Assembly: GCF_017811175.1 (NCBI RefSeq)
Contig: NZ_JACWIJ010000001.1
Coordinates: forward strand, 1-48,924
Source of the DNA: Melaminivora jejuensis
Lineage (GTDB): Bacteria > Pseudomonadota > Gammaproteobacteria > Burkholderiales > Burkholderiaceae_C
Length of the DNA stretch: 48,924 bases
Direction of reading: 5' to 3'
The position numbers and the translations under genes were made by a program. How positions within the stretch are numbered: the first letter of the stretch is position 1; each line of letters opens with the position of its first letter. Positions 40,243-48,924 of the stretch are shown one piece after another. The notes below the pieces were generated by a model. It had not been told where the DNA came from. It saw nothing but the letters and a program-made list of their open reading frames with translations, and made no database searches.

Positions 40243-42661
40243 TCAGTTGCGAAACAAATCCAGGATGCGGCTGCGCTCCTCCGGTGCGGGCGGGGCGACC
40301 GGGGCCGGCGCGCCGGCATCCGGCTCGGAGCTTGCGGACTCCAGGCCGACGCTGGCCACGCCGCCGCTACGCGCGTACTCGTTGTAGTACCACTCGCCGC
40401 CGATGTTGGTCACGCCTCGGGCACGGGCGGCTCGGTCACCGGCACGCCCTTGAGTGCCTTGTCCATGAAGTTGATCCACACCGGCAGGGATAGGCCGCCG
40501 CCGGTCTCGCGGCTGCCCAGGTTGCGCGGCGTGTCGTAGCCGATCCAGGTCACGGCCGCGATGCTCGGCTGAAAGCCGGCGAACCAGGCATCGACCGAGT
40601 CGTTGGTAGTGCCCGTCTTGCCGTACAGGTCAGGCCGCTTGAGCGTGGCCTGGGCGCGCGCTGCCGTGCCCGAGCGGGTGATCTCCTGCAGCAGACTGTC
40701 CATGATGAAGGCGTTGCGCGCGTCGATGGCGCGCGGGTTGTGCTCCAGCGGCGGCGGCTGGAAGTTGGACAGCACCCGGCCCTTGTGATCCGACACGCGC
40801 GTGATCAGGTAGGGATTGACGCGCCAGCCGCCATTGGCAAACACCGAGTAGGCGGTGGCCATCTGCATGGGCGTGACCGAGCCGGCGCCCAGCGCCATGG
40901 TCAGATAGGCCGGATGCTTGTCGGCGTCGAAGCCAAAGCGCGTGACCCATTGCTGCGCCGTCTTCGGCCCGACAGCCTGCAGCACGCGGATCGACACCAG
41001 GTTCTTGGAGCGCGCCAGGCCGGAGCGCATGGTCATGGGGCCGTCGTACTTGCCGTCGTAGTTCTTGGGCTCCCAGGCTGGCCGCCGGTCACGCCGGAGC
41101 CGAAGAACAGCGGTGCGTCGTTGATCACGGTGGCCGGGGTGAAGCCCTTTTCCAGCGCCGCCGAGTAGATGAAGGGCTTGAAGGCCGAGCCCGGCTGGCG
41201 CCAGGCCTGGGTGACGTGGTTGAACTTGTTCTTGTCGAAGTCGAAGCCGCCCACCAGCGCGCGGATGGCGCCGGAGCGCGGGTCGATGGCGACGAAGGCC
41301 CCCTCGACCTCGGGCAGCTGGGTGATCTCCCAGGTCTTCTTGGGCGTCTGCACCACGCGAATCACGGCGCCGCGGCGCAGCCGGATGTTGGGCGGCGCCT
41401 TGTCGACAGGCCGGACTGGGCCGGCTTCAAGCCTTCGCCGGTGATCTCCAGCTTCTCGCCGTCGGCGCGCGCGGCGACGATCTTTTTCGGCCCGGCCTCC
41501 AGCACCACGGCGGCGCGCACGTCGCCGTTGTCGGGGTGCGCGGCCAGGGCGTCGTCGATGGCGTCCTCCAGCTCGGCGGCGCTGCGGGGCAGCTCCACGA
41601 AGCGCTCCGGGCCACGGTAGTGCTGGCGCCGCTCGTAGTCCATGATGCCCTGGCGCAGGGCGCGGTAGGCCGCTTCCTGCTCGCCGGCATTGAGCGTTGT
41701 ATAGACGTTCAGGCCGCGTGTGTAGGCCTCGTTGCCGTACTGGGCAAAGATCAGCTGGCGCGCCATCTCGGCCACGTATTCGGCATGGATGCGCGTGCTG
41801 TCGCCCGGCGAGCGCAGCCGGATGGGTTCGCGCTTGGCCTCGGCGGCCTCGGCGGCGCTGATGAAGCCGTTGTCGTACATGCGCTCGATGATGTAGAGCT
41901 GGCGGCTGCGCGCGCGCTTGGGATTGCTGATGGGGTTGTAGGCCGACGGGGCCTTGGGCAGGCCGGCCAGCATGGCGGCTTCGGCAATGGTGATGGATTT
42001 GAGTGGCTTGCCGAAATAGTCTCTGCCGCTGCGGCAAAGCCATAGGCGCGGTTGCCCAGATAGATCTGGTTCATGTAGATCTCGAGGATCTGATTCTTGC
42101 TCAATAGATGCTCAAGCTTGAAGGTCAACAGGATTTCGTAAATCTTGCGTGTAATGTTTTCTCTGATGAGAGATAGACGTTGCGCGCCACCTGCATGGTG
42201 ATGGTCGATGCGCCCTGGCTCTTGACGCGGCCCAGGTTGCCAGCGCGGCGCGCAGCACGCCTTGTAGTCCACCCCGCCGTGCTCGAAAAAGCGCGCGTCC
42301 TCGATGGCCAGCACGGCGTCCGTCATGACCTTGGGGATGTCCTCGATGGGTGTCAGGTTGCGCCGCTCCTCACCGAACTCGCCAGCAGCGCGCCCTCGAC
42401 CGAATAGACCCGCATGGGCAGCTTGGGCTTGTAGTCGGCCAGCTCCGAATGTCGGGCAGGTTGGGGTAGGCCACGGCCAGGCCCAGCGCCACGGCCAGGA
42501 CGACGCCCAGCACGCCGGCGACGGCCAGGCCCAGCAACCAGGCCAGGGCCAGCAGCGGCAGGCGCAGCCACGGGGCGGCGGCGGGCGGGCTGGCGATCCG
42601 GTTTTTTTCCCGGCTTTTTTTCCGGTTGCGCAACCGGCTCTTGATCGGTGGAGGAAGTCAT
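40243..42661 (-). CDS. mrcA: Penicillin-binding protein 1A (frameshifted)
   Basis: Bifunctional peptidoglycan glycosyltransferase/transpeptidase. A short cytoplasmic head and one transmembrane helix (LPLLALAWLLGLAVAGVLGVV) precede the GT51 domain ([44 protein letters not shown]). The PBP1A ODD-type insert comes next, then the transpeptidase with PGSAFKPF (SxxK), SKN (RSKNLVSIRV) and KTGTT (LYGKTGTTNDSVDAWF). At least six single-base losses occur, mostly in the first third (42600-41990) and near 41070 and 40405. ATG 42661 follows GGAGGAA on the minus strand. Divergent from pilM, a gene order common in proteobacteria. Confidence 0.92.
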
Positions 42662-42687
42662 CTGGCTCGTTCTGCGGGGAACCGGCC

Positions 42688-42693
42688 ATTATA
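42688..42693 (-). promoter_or_regulatory. Possible -10 element of mrcA
   Basis: TATAAT on the minus strand, 27 bases before the mrcA ATG. No convincing -35 hexamer is seen at 16-18 bases, so this is tentative. Confidence 0.35.
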
Positions 42694-42813
42694 AAATCGT
42701 GCCTGTGACCAGTTGTGCCCCGGGCCGGCGCAGCGTTTTCGGGTCGGTTTCGGCGCGCACGATGCGTCTGCTTTTGACAACGACCAAGGGCAGTGCGCCG
42801 GTGCGGCAAGTTG

Positions 42814-42840
42814 TTGACGCAACAATCTTGCTGCTAGCAT
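42814..42840 (+). promoter_or_regulatory. Possible pilMNOPQ promoter
   Basis: TTGACG (42814-42819), 15 bases, TAGCAT (42835-42840), 60 bases before pilM. It overlaps a small perfect inverted repeat, TTGTTG-ACG-CAACAA (42811-42825). Spacing is short, so weak activity or another factor is likely. Confidence 0.4.
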
Positions 42841-42900
42841 CGCCCGGCAACCTCGATTGCAGCGTTTGCCAAATAGTTACACAGGGGCGTCTTGGTCTCA

Positions 42901-43967
42901 GTGGGATCGTTATTTCGTCGCAAGGCCGCCCCTCTTCTGGGGTGGACATCAGCTCATCGAGCATCAAGCTGGTGGAGCTCGGACAGGCCGGCGATGGTCG
43001 GCTGACGCTGGAGCATTGCGCGATGGAGCCGCTCGAACGCGGCTGGATCAGCGACGGCAACATCGAGAATTCGATGAGGTGGCCGAAGCCATGCGTCGCC
43101 TGGTCAAGAAAAGCGGCAGCCGCACGCGCAACGTCGCCCTGGCCCTGCCACCTTCGGCCGTCATCACCAAGCGCATCGCCCTGCCCGGTGGCATGAGCGA
43201 GCAGGAGCTGGAGGTGCAGGTCGAGTCCGAGGCCAGCCAGTACATCCCGTTCTCGCTCGATGAGGTCAGCCTGGATTTTTGCGTCATCGGCCCGGCCAAG
43301 AACTCCCCGGGCGACGATGAGGTGCTGATCGCCGCCTCGCGCAAGGAGAAGGTGCAGGATCGCCAGGGCCTGGCCGAGGCCGCCGGGCTCAGGCCGGTCA
43401 TCGTCGATATCGAATCCCACGCCGCGCGCCTGGCGGCGGCCCGCCTGATCCAGGCGCTGCCCGGCGGCAGCCAGGATGCCGTCATTGCCCTGTTCGAGGT
43501 CGGCGCGCTTACCACCAGCTTGCAGGTCATCCGCACGACGATGTGCTGTACGAGCGCGACCAAGCCTTCGGCGGCGCCCAGCTGACCCAGCTGCTCATGC
43601 GCCAGTATGGCTTTTCGCAGGAAGAGGCGGAAGACAAGAAGCGCAGCGGCGAGCTGCCCGAAGACTATGGCTCGGCTGTGCTGCGTCCCTTCGTGGACAG
43701 CCTGGCGCAGGAATTCGCCGGGCGCTGCAGTTCTTCTTCACCAGCACGCCCTTTCACCGGGTCGATCACATCCTGCTGGCCGGCGGCTCGGCGGCCCTGC
43801 ACGGCCTGCCCGAGCAGGTCATCCAGACCACCGGCTCGGCCTGCAGCGTGGTCAATCCCTTCGACGACATGGAAATCGGCGGCTCCATCCGCCTGAAGAA
43901 ACTCATGCGCGAAGCGCCCTCCTACCTGACTGCCTGCGGTCTGGCCATGCGGAGGTTCCTGCAGTGA
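42901..43967 (+). CDS. pilM: Type IV pilus assembly protein PilM (frameshifted)
   Basis: Cytoplasmic actin-like ATPase that docks on PilN. GTG 42901 gives VGSLFRRKAAPLLGVDISSSSIKLVEL after repair (GGGG to GGGGG near 42940). NVALALPPSAVITKRI, EQELEVQVESEASQYIPFSLDEVSLDF, FGGAQLTQLLMRQYG and ILLAGGSAALHGLPE are family blocks. Further breaks lie near 43071, 43535 and 43727. It opens the pilMNOPQ operon; the stop overlaps pilN by four bases (GTGA). Confidence 0.92.
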
Positions 43968-44599
43968 TCCTGATCAACCTGCTGCCGCATCGCGAGGCAG
44001 CACGCAAACGCCGCCGCGAGACCTTCCAGGTTGTCATGTTCGCCTCCGCCCTGGGCGGCCTGGCGATCGCCGCACTGATCTACCTGTGGTTCCAGGCCAC
44101 ATCGCCGAGCAGCAAGGGCGCAACGAACTGCTGCGCAGCGAGATCAAGCTGCTGGAAGGGCAGATCAAGGAGATCGCCAGCATCGAGGAGGAAATCACCG
44201 CCCTGCAGGCGCGCCAGAAGGCGGTGGAAGACCTGCAGGCCGACCGCAACCTGCCAGTCCACATGCTCAACGAACTGGTGGCCCAGCTGCCCGATGCGTG
44301 TACATCACCAGTCTCAAGCAGGGCAACGAGGTCGTGACCATGCAGGGCATGGCCCAGTCCAACGAGCGCGTGTCGGAGATGCTGCGCAACTTCTCCGACA
44401 ACACGCCCTGGTTCACCAAGCCCGAGCTGGTGGAGATCGTTGCCGCCAACGTGTCCCTGACCCCCAAGGATCAGCGCCGCGTGGCTTCCTTCAACCTGCG
44501 CTTCAGGCTGGTGCGCAGCGCCAGCAAGCAGGACGCTGCCGGCCAGCCAGCGGCCGCGGCAAGCCGGCTGCCGGTGGCAAGCCGGCCAGCAGTGAGTGA
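43964..44599 (+). CDS. pilN: Type IV pilus assembly protein PilN (frameshifted)
   Basis: Inner-membrane alignment-complex protein. GTG 43964: MILINLLPHREAARKRRRE, the N-terminal motif that PilM binds (INLLPHRE), then one transmembrane helix (FASALGGLAIAALIYLWFQ), a coiled coil (GQIKEIASIEEEITALQARQKAV) and a periplasmic ferredoxin-like domain (YITSLKQGNEVVTMQGMAQSNERVSEML). A GKPAAGGKPASSE tail precedes the stop at 44597-44599. Breaks are near 44098, 44300 and 44555. Confidence 0.9.
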   Translation: MILINLLPHREAARKRRRETFQVVMFASALGGLAIAALIYLWFQATSPSSKGATNCCAARSSCWKGRSRRSPASRRKSPPCRRARRRWKTCRPTATCQSTCSTNWWPSCPMRVHHQSQAGQRGRDHAGHGPVQRARVGDAAQLLRQHALVHQARAGGDRCRQRVPDPQGSAPRGFLQPALQAGAQRQQAGRCRPASGRGKPAAGGKPASSE

Positions 44600-44607
44600 C
44601 CAGACAG

Positions 44608-45296
44608 ATGGCGACACGCACCGTTCCCAAGCTGGACTTTGCCGATCTGCAGGATCGCCTGCAGCGGCAGTTCCAGAACCTCGACTCCAAGGATCCCTCC
44701 CTGTGGCCCATCGTGCCGCGCGTGTTGCTGTGCCTGTTCATCGCAGCCGGCGTGGCCACTTTCTCCTGGTTCTTCAAGCTGACCGACTACGAAGAGGAAC
44801 TGGCCGCCGAGCGCGCCACCGAGCAGACCCTGCGCACGGACTACCAGAAGAAGCTGGTCAAGGCGTCAGCCTGGACATGCTCAAGAAGCAGCGCGAGCAG
44901 GTGCAGCAGTACGTGATCCAGCTGGAAAAGCAGTTGCCCAGCAAGGCCGAGATGTCGGCGCTGCTGTCCGACATCAACCAGGCCGGCCTGGGCCGCAACC
45001 TGCAGTTCGAGCTGTTCCGCCCGGATCAGATCGTGGTCAAGGACTACTACGCCGAGCTGCCCATCTCGATCCGCATCATCGGGCGCTACCACGACATCGG
45101 CGCCTTCGCCGCCGACGTGGCCAACCTCTCGCGCATCGTCACGCTGAACAACATTTCGCTAGTGCCGGTGGCCAAGGAGGGCGGCGGCAACCTGACGCTG
45201 GAGGCCACGGCGCGCACCTTCCGCTACCTCGATCCCGAAGAGATCCAGGCCCAGAAGGACGCCACCAAGAAAAAGAAGGCGGGCGCAAATGACGGG
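44608..45296 (+). CDS. pilO: Type IV pilus assembly protein PilO (frameshifted)
   Basis: Partner of PilN. MATRTVPKLDFADLQDRLQRQFQNLDSKDPSLWP is the cytoplasmic head; VLLCLFIAAGVATFSWFFKL is the membrane helix; a coiled coil (EEELAAERATEQTLR to LDMLKKQREQVQQYVIQLEKQLP) and FELFRPDQIVVKDYYAELPISIRIIGRYHDIGAFAADVANLSRIVTL follow. A break lies near 44870 and another near the 3' end; the frame fades after KKKKAGAN, so the stop is placed near 45296 by comparison with the pilP start. GTG 44596 is an alternative start. Confidence 0.9.
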
Positions 45297-45847
45297 CCAA
45301 GAACCGGATGCTGCCGCTGGCAGCCCTGCCGCTGGCGTTGCTGCTGGCGGGTTGCAGCAGTGACGGCCAGGACGACCTGCGCGGCTGGATGCGCAGTTGC
45401 GCAGCACCACCAAGCCACGCACCCTGGAGCTCACGAGCCCAAGCAGTTCGTGCCCAGCGACTACGGGGCCGAGGGCAGCTCCGACCCTTCAACCCGCAGA
45501 AGCTGACCCAGGCACTGCGCCGGGACTCCTCGCAGTCGGTGGCCAACGTGTCGCTGATAGCGCCCGAGATGGCGCGGCGCAAGCAGCCGCTGGAGGCCTA
45601 TCCGCTGGATGCCATCAAGATGGTCGGCAGCCTGAACAAGGAAGGCACGCCGACAGCCTGGTCAGCGTGGACAAGCTGCTGTACCAGGTGCGCGTAGGCA
45701 ATTACCTGGGCAGAACTACGGAAAAATCATGCCATCAACGAAACCTCGATGGATCTGCGCGAGGTGGTGCAGGACTCATCGGGCGACTGGATCGAGCGCC
45801 CGACCAAGATCGAACTGCAAGAGGCAAGTGGGGAGAAGAAACAATGA
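45290..45847 (+). CDS. pilP: Type IV pilus assembly lipoprotein PilP (frameshifted)
   Basis: Links the PilNO complex to the PilQ secretin. The lipoprotein signal LPLAALPLALLLAGC is seen. The mature part needs repair at about 45300, 45390, 45430, 45650, 45710 and 45730. EPKQFVPSDYGAEGSSDPFNPQKL, PLDAIKMVGSL, SLVSVDKLLYQVRVGNYLGQNYGKI and ETSMDLREVVQDSSGDWIERP then read as the PilP HR domain. Its TGA overlaps pilQ's ATG (ATGA at 45844-45847). Confidence 0.88.
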
Positions 45848-48063
45848 TCGGCTCGACAACACGTCTGCATCAGCGCCTGCGGCTTGCCGCCGTCGCCCTG
45901 GCCGCCGTCCTGGGGCTGCGGGGGTGCAGGCCCGGCCCAGCATCGAATCGGTCACGGCTTATCTGCAGGGCGGGACGGAGGTGCTGCGCATCGAACTCAC
46001 CGAGCCCTGACGGAAGCCCCGGCAGGCTTCGCCACCCAAAGTCCGGCGCGCATCGCACTCGACTTCCCCGCGTGGGCAATGCCACCGGGCGCTCGCTGGT
46101 GGAGGTCAACCAGGGCAACATCCGGACAGCCAACATCGTGCAGACCGAGGAGCGCGCCCGGGTGGTGCTCAACCTCAGGCAGACCGCGACCTACAGCACC
46201 CAGATGCAGGGGCGCACGGTGCTGGTGACGCTGGACGCCGTGGCCGGCACCTCGGCAGCGGCCTCGCCAGCGCCGAGCGCACGGTGTTTGCCGAAGGGCA
46301 CAACGCCGATGTGCTGGCGCTGCGCGATCTGGACTTCAGGCGCAGCCCCGATGGCGCGGGCCGGGTGGTGGTGGCGCTGGCCAACAACCAGGTCGGCGTC
46401 GATCTGCAGCAGCAGGGCAAGGGCTGGTGGTGGAATTCCTGCGCTCCTCGCTGCCCGAAGGGCTGCGCCGCCGCCTCGATGTGTCCGACTTCGGCACGCC
46501 CGTGCAGACCATCAGCGCCACGCAGCAGGGCGAGCGTGTGCGCGTGCTCATCGAGCCGACGGGGGAATGGGAGCACAGTGCCTACCAAAGCGACAACCAG
46601 TTCGTGGTCGAGGTGCGGCCCAAGAAGATTGACCTGAACAAACTCAGCCAAGGCCCGCGCTACACCGGCGAGAAGCTGTCGCTGAACTTCCAGAACATCG
46701 ACGTGCGCTCGCTCCTGCAGTCATTGCCGACTTCACCAACTTCAACATCGTCACCTCCGACACCGTGACCGGCGCGCTGACGCTGCGCCTGAAGGACGTG
46801 CCCTGGGATCAGGCGCTGCAGATCATCATGGAGGCCAAGGGCCTGGGGATGCGCAAGTCGGGCACCGTGCTGTGGATCGCCCCAAGGACGAGATCGACGA
46901 GCGCACCAAGAAGGACTACGAGGCCACCCAGGCCTGCAGCGGCTCGAACCCCTGCGCACCCAGGCCTTCCAGCTCAACTACGCCAAGGCGTCGGACATCG
47001 GCCGCGCCTGACGGCCACTTCCGGCGGCAGCGGCGGCGGTGGTGGTGCCACTAGCGCAGCGGGCACTTCGCCGACAGCCTCCACGCCGGGCGCACGCTTT
47101 TTGTCGCCACGCGGCAGCGCCATCGACGAGCCGCGCACCAACCAGATCTTCGTGACCGACACCGCTGCCAAGCTCGAAGAAGTGCGCCTGCTGCTGCAGA
47201 CCCTGGACGTGCCGGTGCGCCAGGTCATGATCGAGGCGCGCATCGTCGAGGCGCGCGACACCTTTGGGCGCTCGCTGGGGGTGCGGCTGGGCGGCGGCGA
47301 CCTGCGTGCCCAAAGGGGTGGCGACGGCGGCTACAGCATCGGCGGGGCAACCGCCTGCAATTGGCACCGGCTACGACAACGCGACTGGCTCCACTGGCTT
47401 CCAGTCCGGGCGGGTATGAACATCAGCGGCGTGAAGCCGGGCGGCAGGAGGGGGAAGGTCCCAGCACCACTGGCACTTTCCTGAACCTGCCGGCAGCCTT
47501 GTCCGGAGTGGGCGGGATCGGCTCCTTTGCCCTGTCGATCTTCAGCCCGGCAGCCAATCGCTTCCTGACCCTGGAGTTGTCTGCCATGGAGGCCGATGGC
47601 CAGGCAAGATCGTCTCCAGCCCGCGCCTGGTGACGGCCGACCAGGTCAAGGCACTGATCGAGCAGGGCACCGAATATCCGTATGTGGTGATATCCGACAG
47701 GGGTGCCAATACGGTCTGGAGGAAGGCGGTGCTCAAGCTGGAGGTGACCCCGCAGATCACCCCGAGGGCAACATCATCATGGACCTGGACATCAGCAAGG
47801 ACGCCCGGGGCGAGCGCACCGAGCAGGGCCTGGCCATCGATACCAAGCATGTCATCACCCAGGTGCTGGTGGAAAACGGTGGTACCGTGGTGATTGGCGG
47901 CATCTTCGAAATGGAAGAAACCTCGCAGGAAGAGAAAATCCCGCTGCTGGGTGATGTTCCGGTAGTGGGCAATCTCTCAAATCCCGCACCAAGGAATCCA
48001 CCAAGCGGGAATGCTGGTCTTCATCACCCCAAGGTGATTACTGATCGTGGATCTGTGCGTTAA
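45844..48063 (+). CDS. pilQ: Type IV pilus secretin PilQ (frameshifted)
   Basis: Outer-membrane secretin pore for pili. A signal peptide (RLAAVALAAVLGL) is followed by AMIN domains (IESVTAYLQGGTEVLRIELTEP, ARVVLNLRQTATYSTQMQGRTVLV; LPEGLRRRLDVSDFGTPV), the N0 domain (GEKLSLNFQNIDVRSLLQ, DVPWDQALQIIMEAKGLGMRKSG), N1 with a Gly/Ser insert, and the secretin core (DVPVRQVMIEARIVEARDTFGRSLG; VITQVLVENGGTVVIGGIFE; LLGDVPVVGNLF; MLVFITPKVI). At least nine single-base losses occur. The stop is TAA 48061-48063. Confidence 0.93.
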
Positions 48064-48079
48064 TCATAAGGTGAGAACA

Positions 48080-48924
48080 ATGAAAATCATAGGAAAAATT
48101 GCAGCGTGCTTATCCTTCACGTTGTTGGCCGCTTGTGGTGCGGCGGCGGAGATCCGGGAGGGTCTGGAAATCTAGTGGTGAGGGAGGTACGTCAGTCAAT
48201 GCCATCGTCAATGTCCAGACTTTCAAGGGAGAGGGTCAGGGCGCAGCTCCTGTAAATTCCTTTTCTTCTTCAGAACTGGACGCCCATGTCAGGCTACGGT
48301 CAAGGACAGGGCTGGCAATCCGATCCGGGGACGGTCGTTACCTTCTCTCAAGAAGGCTCTGCATTGCTGGAGTTCATCCCGGAATCTGCCACTGCCTTGA
48401 CGAACAAGGATGGGGTTGCCGAGGTTGATGTCAAAGCCAAGGATGCACAGGCTCTAGGCGCAACCCAAATTGTCGCCACTGTGAAAGTCGTGGATAGAAC
48501 TGGCCAGGAAAGGTGGCAAACAGGACGGCAAAGCGTATCAGTTTCCCCTACAGTGGTTGCTGATCCACAAGCTGCCGCTGCGGCCATCAATTTCAGCAAG
48601 GCTAATCCCTCCGACAGCTCCATCGTCATTGCCGGCTCTGGCGGGAATGGCAGGTCGGAGACCGCATTGCTCACCTTTACCGTGGTCGATGGGCAAGGCT
48701 CGCCTCTCAAGGGAGTAGTGGTTGACTTCAATGTTGTGCCTGCAGGCAGCGTCAACCTACTTACCACGCAAGGTACTACAAACTCTGCTGGAGAAATTAC
48801 GGTATCCGTATCTTCGAAGGAAAATCCGGTTTCTGTCATTGTCAATGCTAGGGTGCGAGAACGCAATATCAGCACGCAAATCTGACACCTTGACTGTCAC
48901 TACGGATATCGCCACACAACGCGG
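48080..48924 (+). CDS. Ig-like (Big_1/invasin-type) domain lipoprotein (3' partial, frameshifted)
   Basis: ATG 48080 (AAGGTGAG upstream) gives MKIIGKIAACLSFTLLAACG, a lipoprotein signal with lipobox LAAC and then a Gly-rich linker. One or two lost bases near 48140, 48172 and 48285-48330 break the frame. Downstream an Ig-like repeat is readable (GTVVTFSQEGSALLEFIPESATALTNKDGVAEVDVKAKDAQALG) and a second starts at ALLTFTVVDGQGSPLKGVVVDFNV, with the frame shifting near 48860 to KSDTLTVTTDIATQR at the window end. Big_1-like domains occur in surface proteins and adhesins. Base composition is clearly less GC-rich than the pil genes, a sign of transfer or of a variable locus. Confidence 0.75.

Noticed and set aside
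40243..48063. A decayed (pseudogene) pilus and PBP1A locus
   Set aside because: All frame breaks look like one-base losses in short runs, motifs are otherwise fully conserved, and broken mrcA and lysA would be unexpected; sequence error is the simpler reading.

Overview
The window is a high-GC stretch of a betaproteobacterial chromosome. It is best explained as Comamonadaceae (Acidovorax/Alicycliphilus/Comamonas-like). The grounds are protein-level resemblance, the System II cytochrome c maturation pair, the zwf-tal-pgi block, the pilMNOPQ operon, and two kinds of short dispersed intergenic repeats that I associate with this family. No rRNA, tRNA, CRISPR array, insertion sequence or prophage was recognised.

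Layout. 1-2.8 kb: end of a dipeptide/oligopeptide ABC importer (dppC-dppD-dppF-like). 2.8-5.6 kb: a repeat-rich gap, a 5'-nucleotidase-family lipoprotein and a PEBP-like protein. 5.6-10.7 kb: central carbon genes, with zwf and an RpiR/HexR regulator on the minus strand and tal-pgi on the plus strand. 10.8-13.1 kb: groES-groEL under a perfect CIRCE operator and a heat-shock/housekeeping promoter. 13.1-20.8 kb: a minus-strand branched-chain-amino-acid-type ABC importer (livJ-G-F-H-M), followed by an alpha/beta hydrolase and preceded by a sigma-54 activator gene; a sigma-54 promoter sits in front of livJ. 20.9-26 kb: NAD metabolism (NadM-Nudix and NadE) with an AAA-ATPase/PD-(D/E)XK gene between them, then a small DUF1328 membrane protein. 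26.4-31.3 kb: metK, two lipid A acyltransferases, an epoxide-hydrolase-like protein and engB. 31.3-37.4 kb: cytochrome c4, the ResB/CcsB haem-export pair, and msrPQ. 37.4-40.2 kb: a diiron/MBL protein, lysA, lptM and cyaY. 40.2-48.9 kb: PBP1A (mrcA) divergent from pilMNOPQ, then a truncated Ig-like lipoprotein of lower GC.

Many genes are broken by frameshifts (dppCDF, the nucleotidase, hexR, zwf, pgi, the dehalogenase-like gene, the diiron gene, lysA, mrcA, all pil genes and the Ig-like gene). Wherever the missing base could be inferred, the fault is the loss of one base from a short homopolymer, and the breaks cluster in blocks while other blocks are clean. I therefore read them as probable sequence errors, not decay, and give the full span of each reconstructed gene.

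The most notable biology is: (1) a frame-intact NadE whose glutaminase domain has lost all three catalytic residues; (2) a sigma-54 regulator and sigma-54-promoted liv operon that share a repeated 15-base motif in their upstream regions; and (3) eleven copies of a roughly 50-bp dispersed element, one inserted in frame in pgi and two supplying stop codons of neighbouring genes.
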